Shown piece by piece: positions 63,663 through 64,000 of a stretch of 64,000 nt of DNA. Both the position numbers and the translations under genes were made by a program. This DNA is from Caenorhabditis elegans (taxonomy: Eukaryota; Nematoda; Chromadorea; Rhabditida; Rhabditidae). The notes beneath the pieces were generated by a model. That model ran no database searches. It had not been told where the DNA came from and saw nothing but the letters and a program-made list of their open reading frames with translations. The stretch's first letter is position 1; each line of letters begins with the position of its first letter. Location: contig NC_003284.9 of NCBI RefSeq assembly GCF_000002985.6, positions 7,254,001-7,318,000 of the forward strand. The letters are read 5' to 3'.

Positions 63663-64000
63663 ACTTTTATGCCATTTCAAAACTGAAAATTGGTACTGAA
63701 TAAAGCATGCAAAATTTCAATCAATCTGAAGTTATTTATTGATTTTAAGCTTCACTCAATGTAGAGATAACAAGGTTTTTATCAAAATTTTTTTTTAATC
63801 GCAAGTATTTAATTACCGTATTTCTTCTATTAATATGGCTGCAATACTATTTTTCGAATGATCTTCCCGGTTTGCAATAATAATAGGGAGTGCAAGACTG
63901 ATAGGGAGTGCAATACTAAATAAATTTTTTTTTCACGAATTGTTGCAAAAAAAAGCAAAAAATGATGTTAAAAACCTAAAATTATTTAGGCGGGTTTGTA
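63663..64000. other. 3' flank, nothing recognised
   Basis: AT-rich sequence with a direct repeat of ATAGGGAGTGCAA (about 63882-63896 and 63900-63914). No coding sequence is seen. Confidence 0.5.

Overview
The window looks like a piece of the Caenorhabditis elegans X chromosome. It is AT-rich, its genes have many very short introns (46-50 nt is common) with TTTTCAG-type acceptors, and several genes are recognisable: unc-10 (RIM), sur-5 (acetoacetyl-CoA synthetase), a divergent his-38/his-40-type histone pair and a saposin-like (spp) cluster. The naming rests on protein recognition and remembered gene order; no search was run.

Layout. 1-600: 5' part of an unrecognised minus-strand gene. 2.0-3.0 kb: a small orphan gene (-). 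4.2-6.4 kb: a serine beta-lactamase-like hydrolase (-). 6.4-11.6 kb: no gene seen. 11.7-13.4 kb: a PABIR/FAM122-type PP2A regulator (+), convergent with a proline-rich secreted ground-like protein at 14.0-15.5 kb (-). 15.9-17.2 kb: a type II membrane protein of the nucleotide-diphospho-sugar transferase family (-). 18.5-26.3 kb: unc-10 (-), with zinc finger, Q/N-rich linker, PDZ, C2A and C2B. 26.3-38.1 kb: nearly 12 kb without a supportable gene. 38.1-41.8 kb: a transmembrane leucine-rich-repeat protein (+), convergent with a four-EF-hand calmodulin-like gene at 42.2-45.0 kb (-), which has further 5' exons to about 45.9 kb. 47.8-51.6 kb: sur-5 (-). 52.9-53.5 kb: an inverted-repeat transposon carrying a tRNA-like insert. 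55.5-56.6 kb: divergent H4(-)/H3(+) pair, each with a 3' stem-loop. 58.2-60.9 kb: two tandem, decayed copies of an F-box/FBA_2 gene. 61.0-63.7 kb: three saposin-like (caenopore) genes, the third inverted and lacking a visible signal peptide.

Most genes are independent and no operon is evident. They cover synaptic release (unc-10), ketone-body/lipid activation (sur-5), chromatin (H3/H4), innate defence or digestion (spp) and extracellular matrix (ground-like). The most unusual items are the tRNA-like unit inside a Harbinger-like inverted-repeat element, a 20-G tract in unc-10 intron 1, the F-box duplication whose breakpoint truncates copy 1, and the signal-less spp copy.
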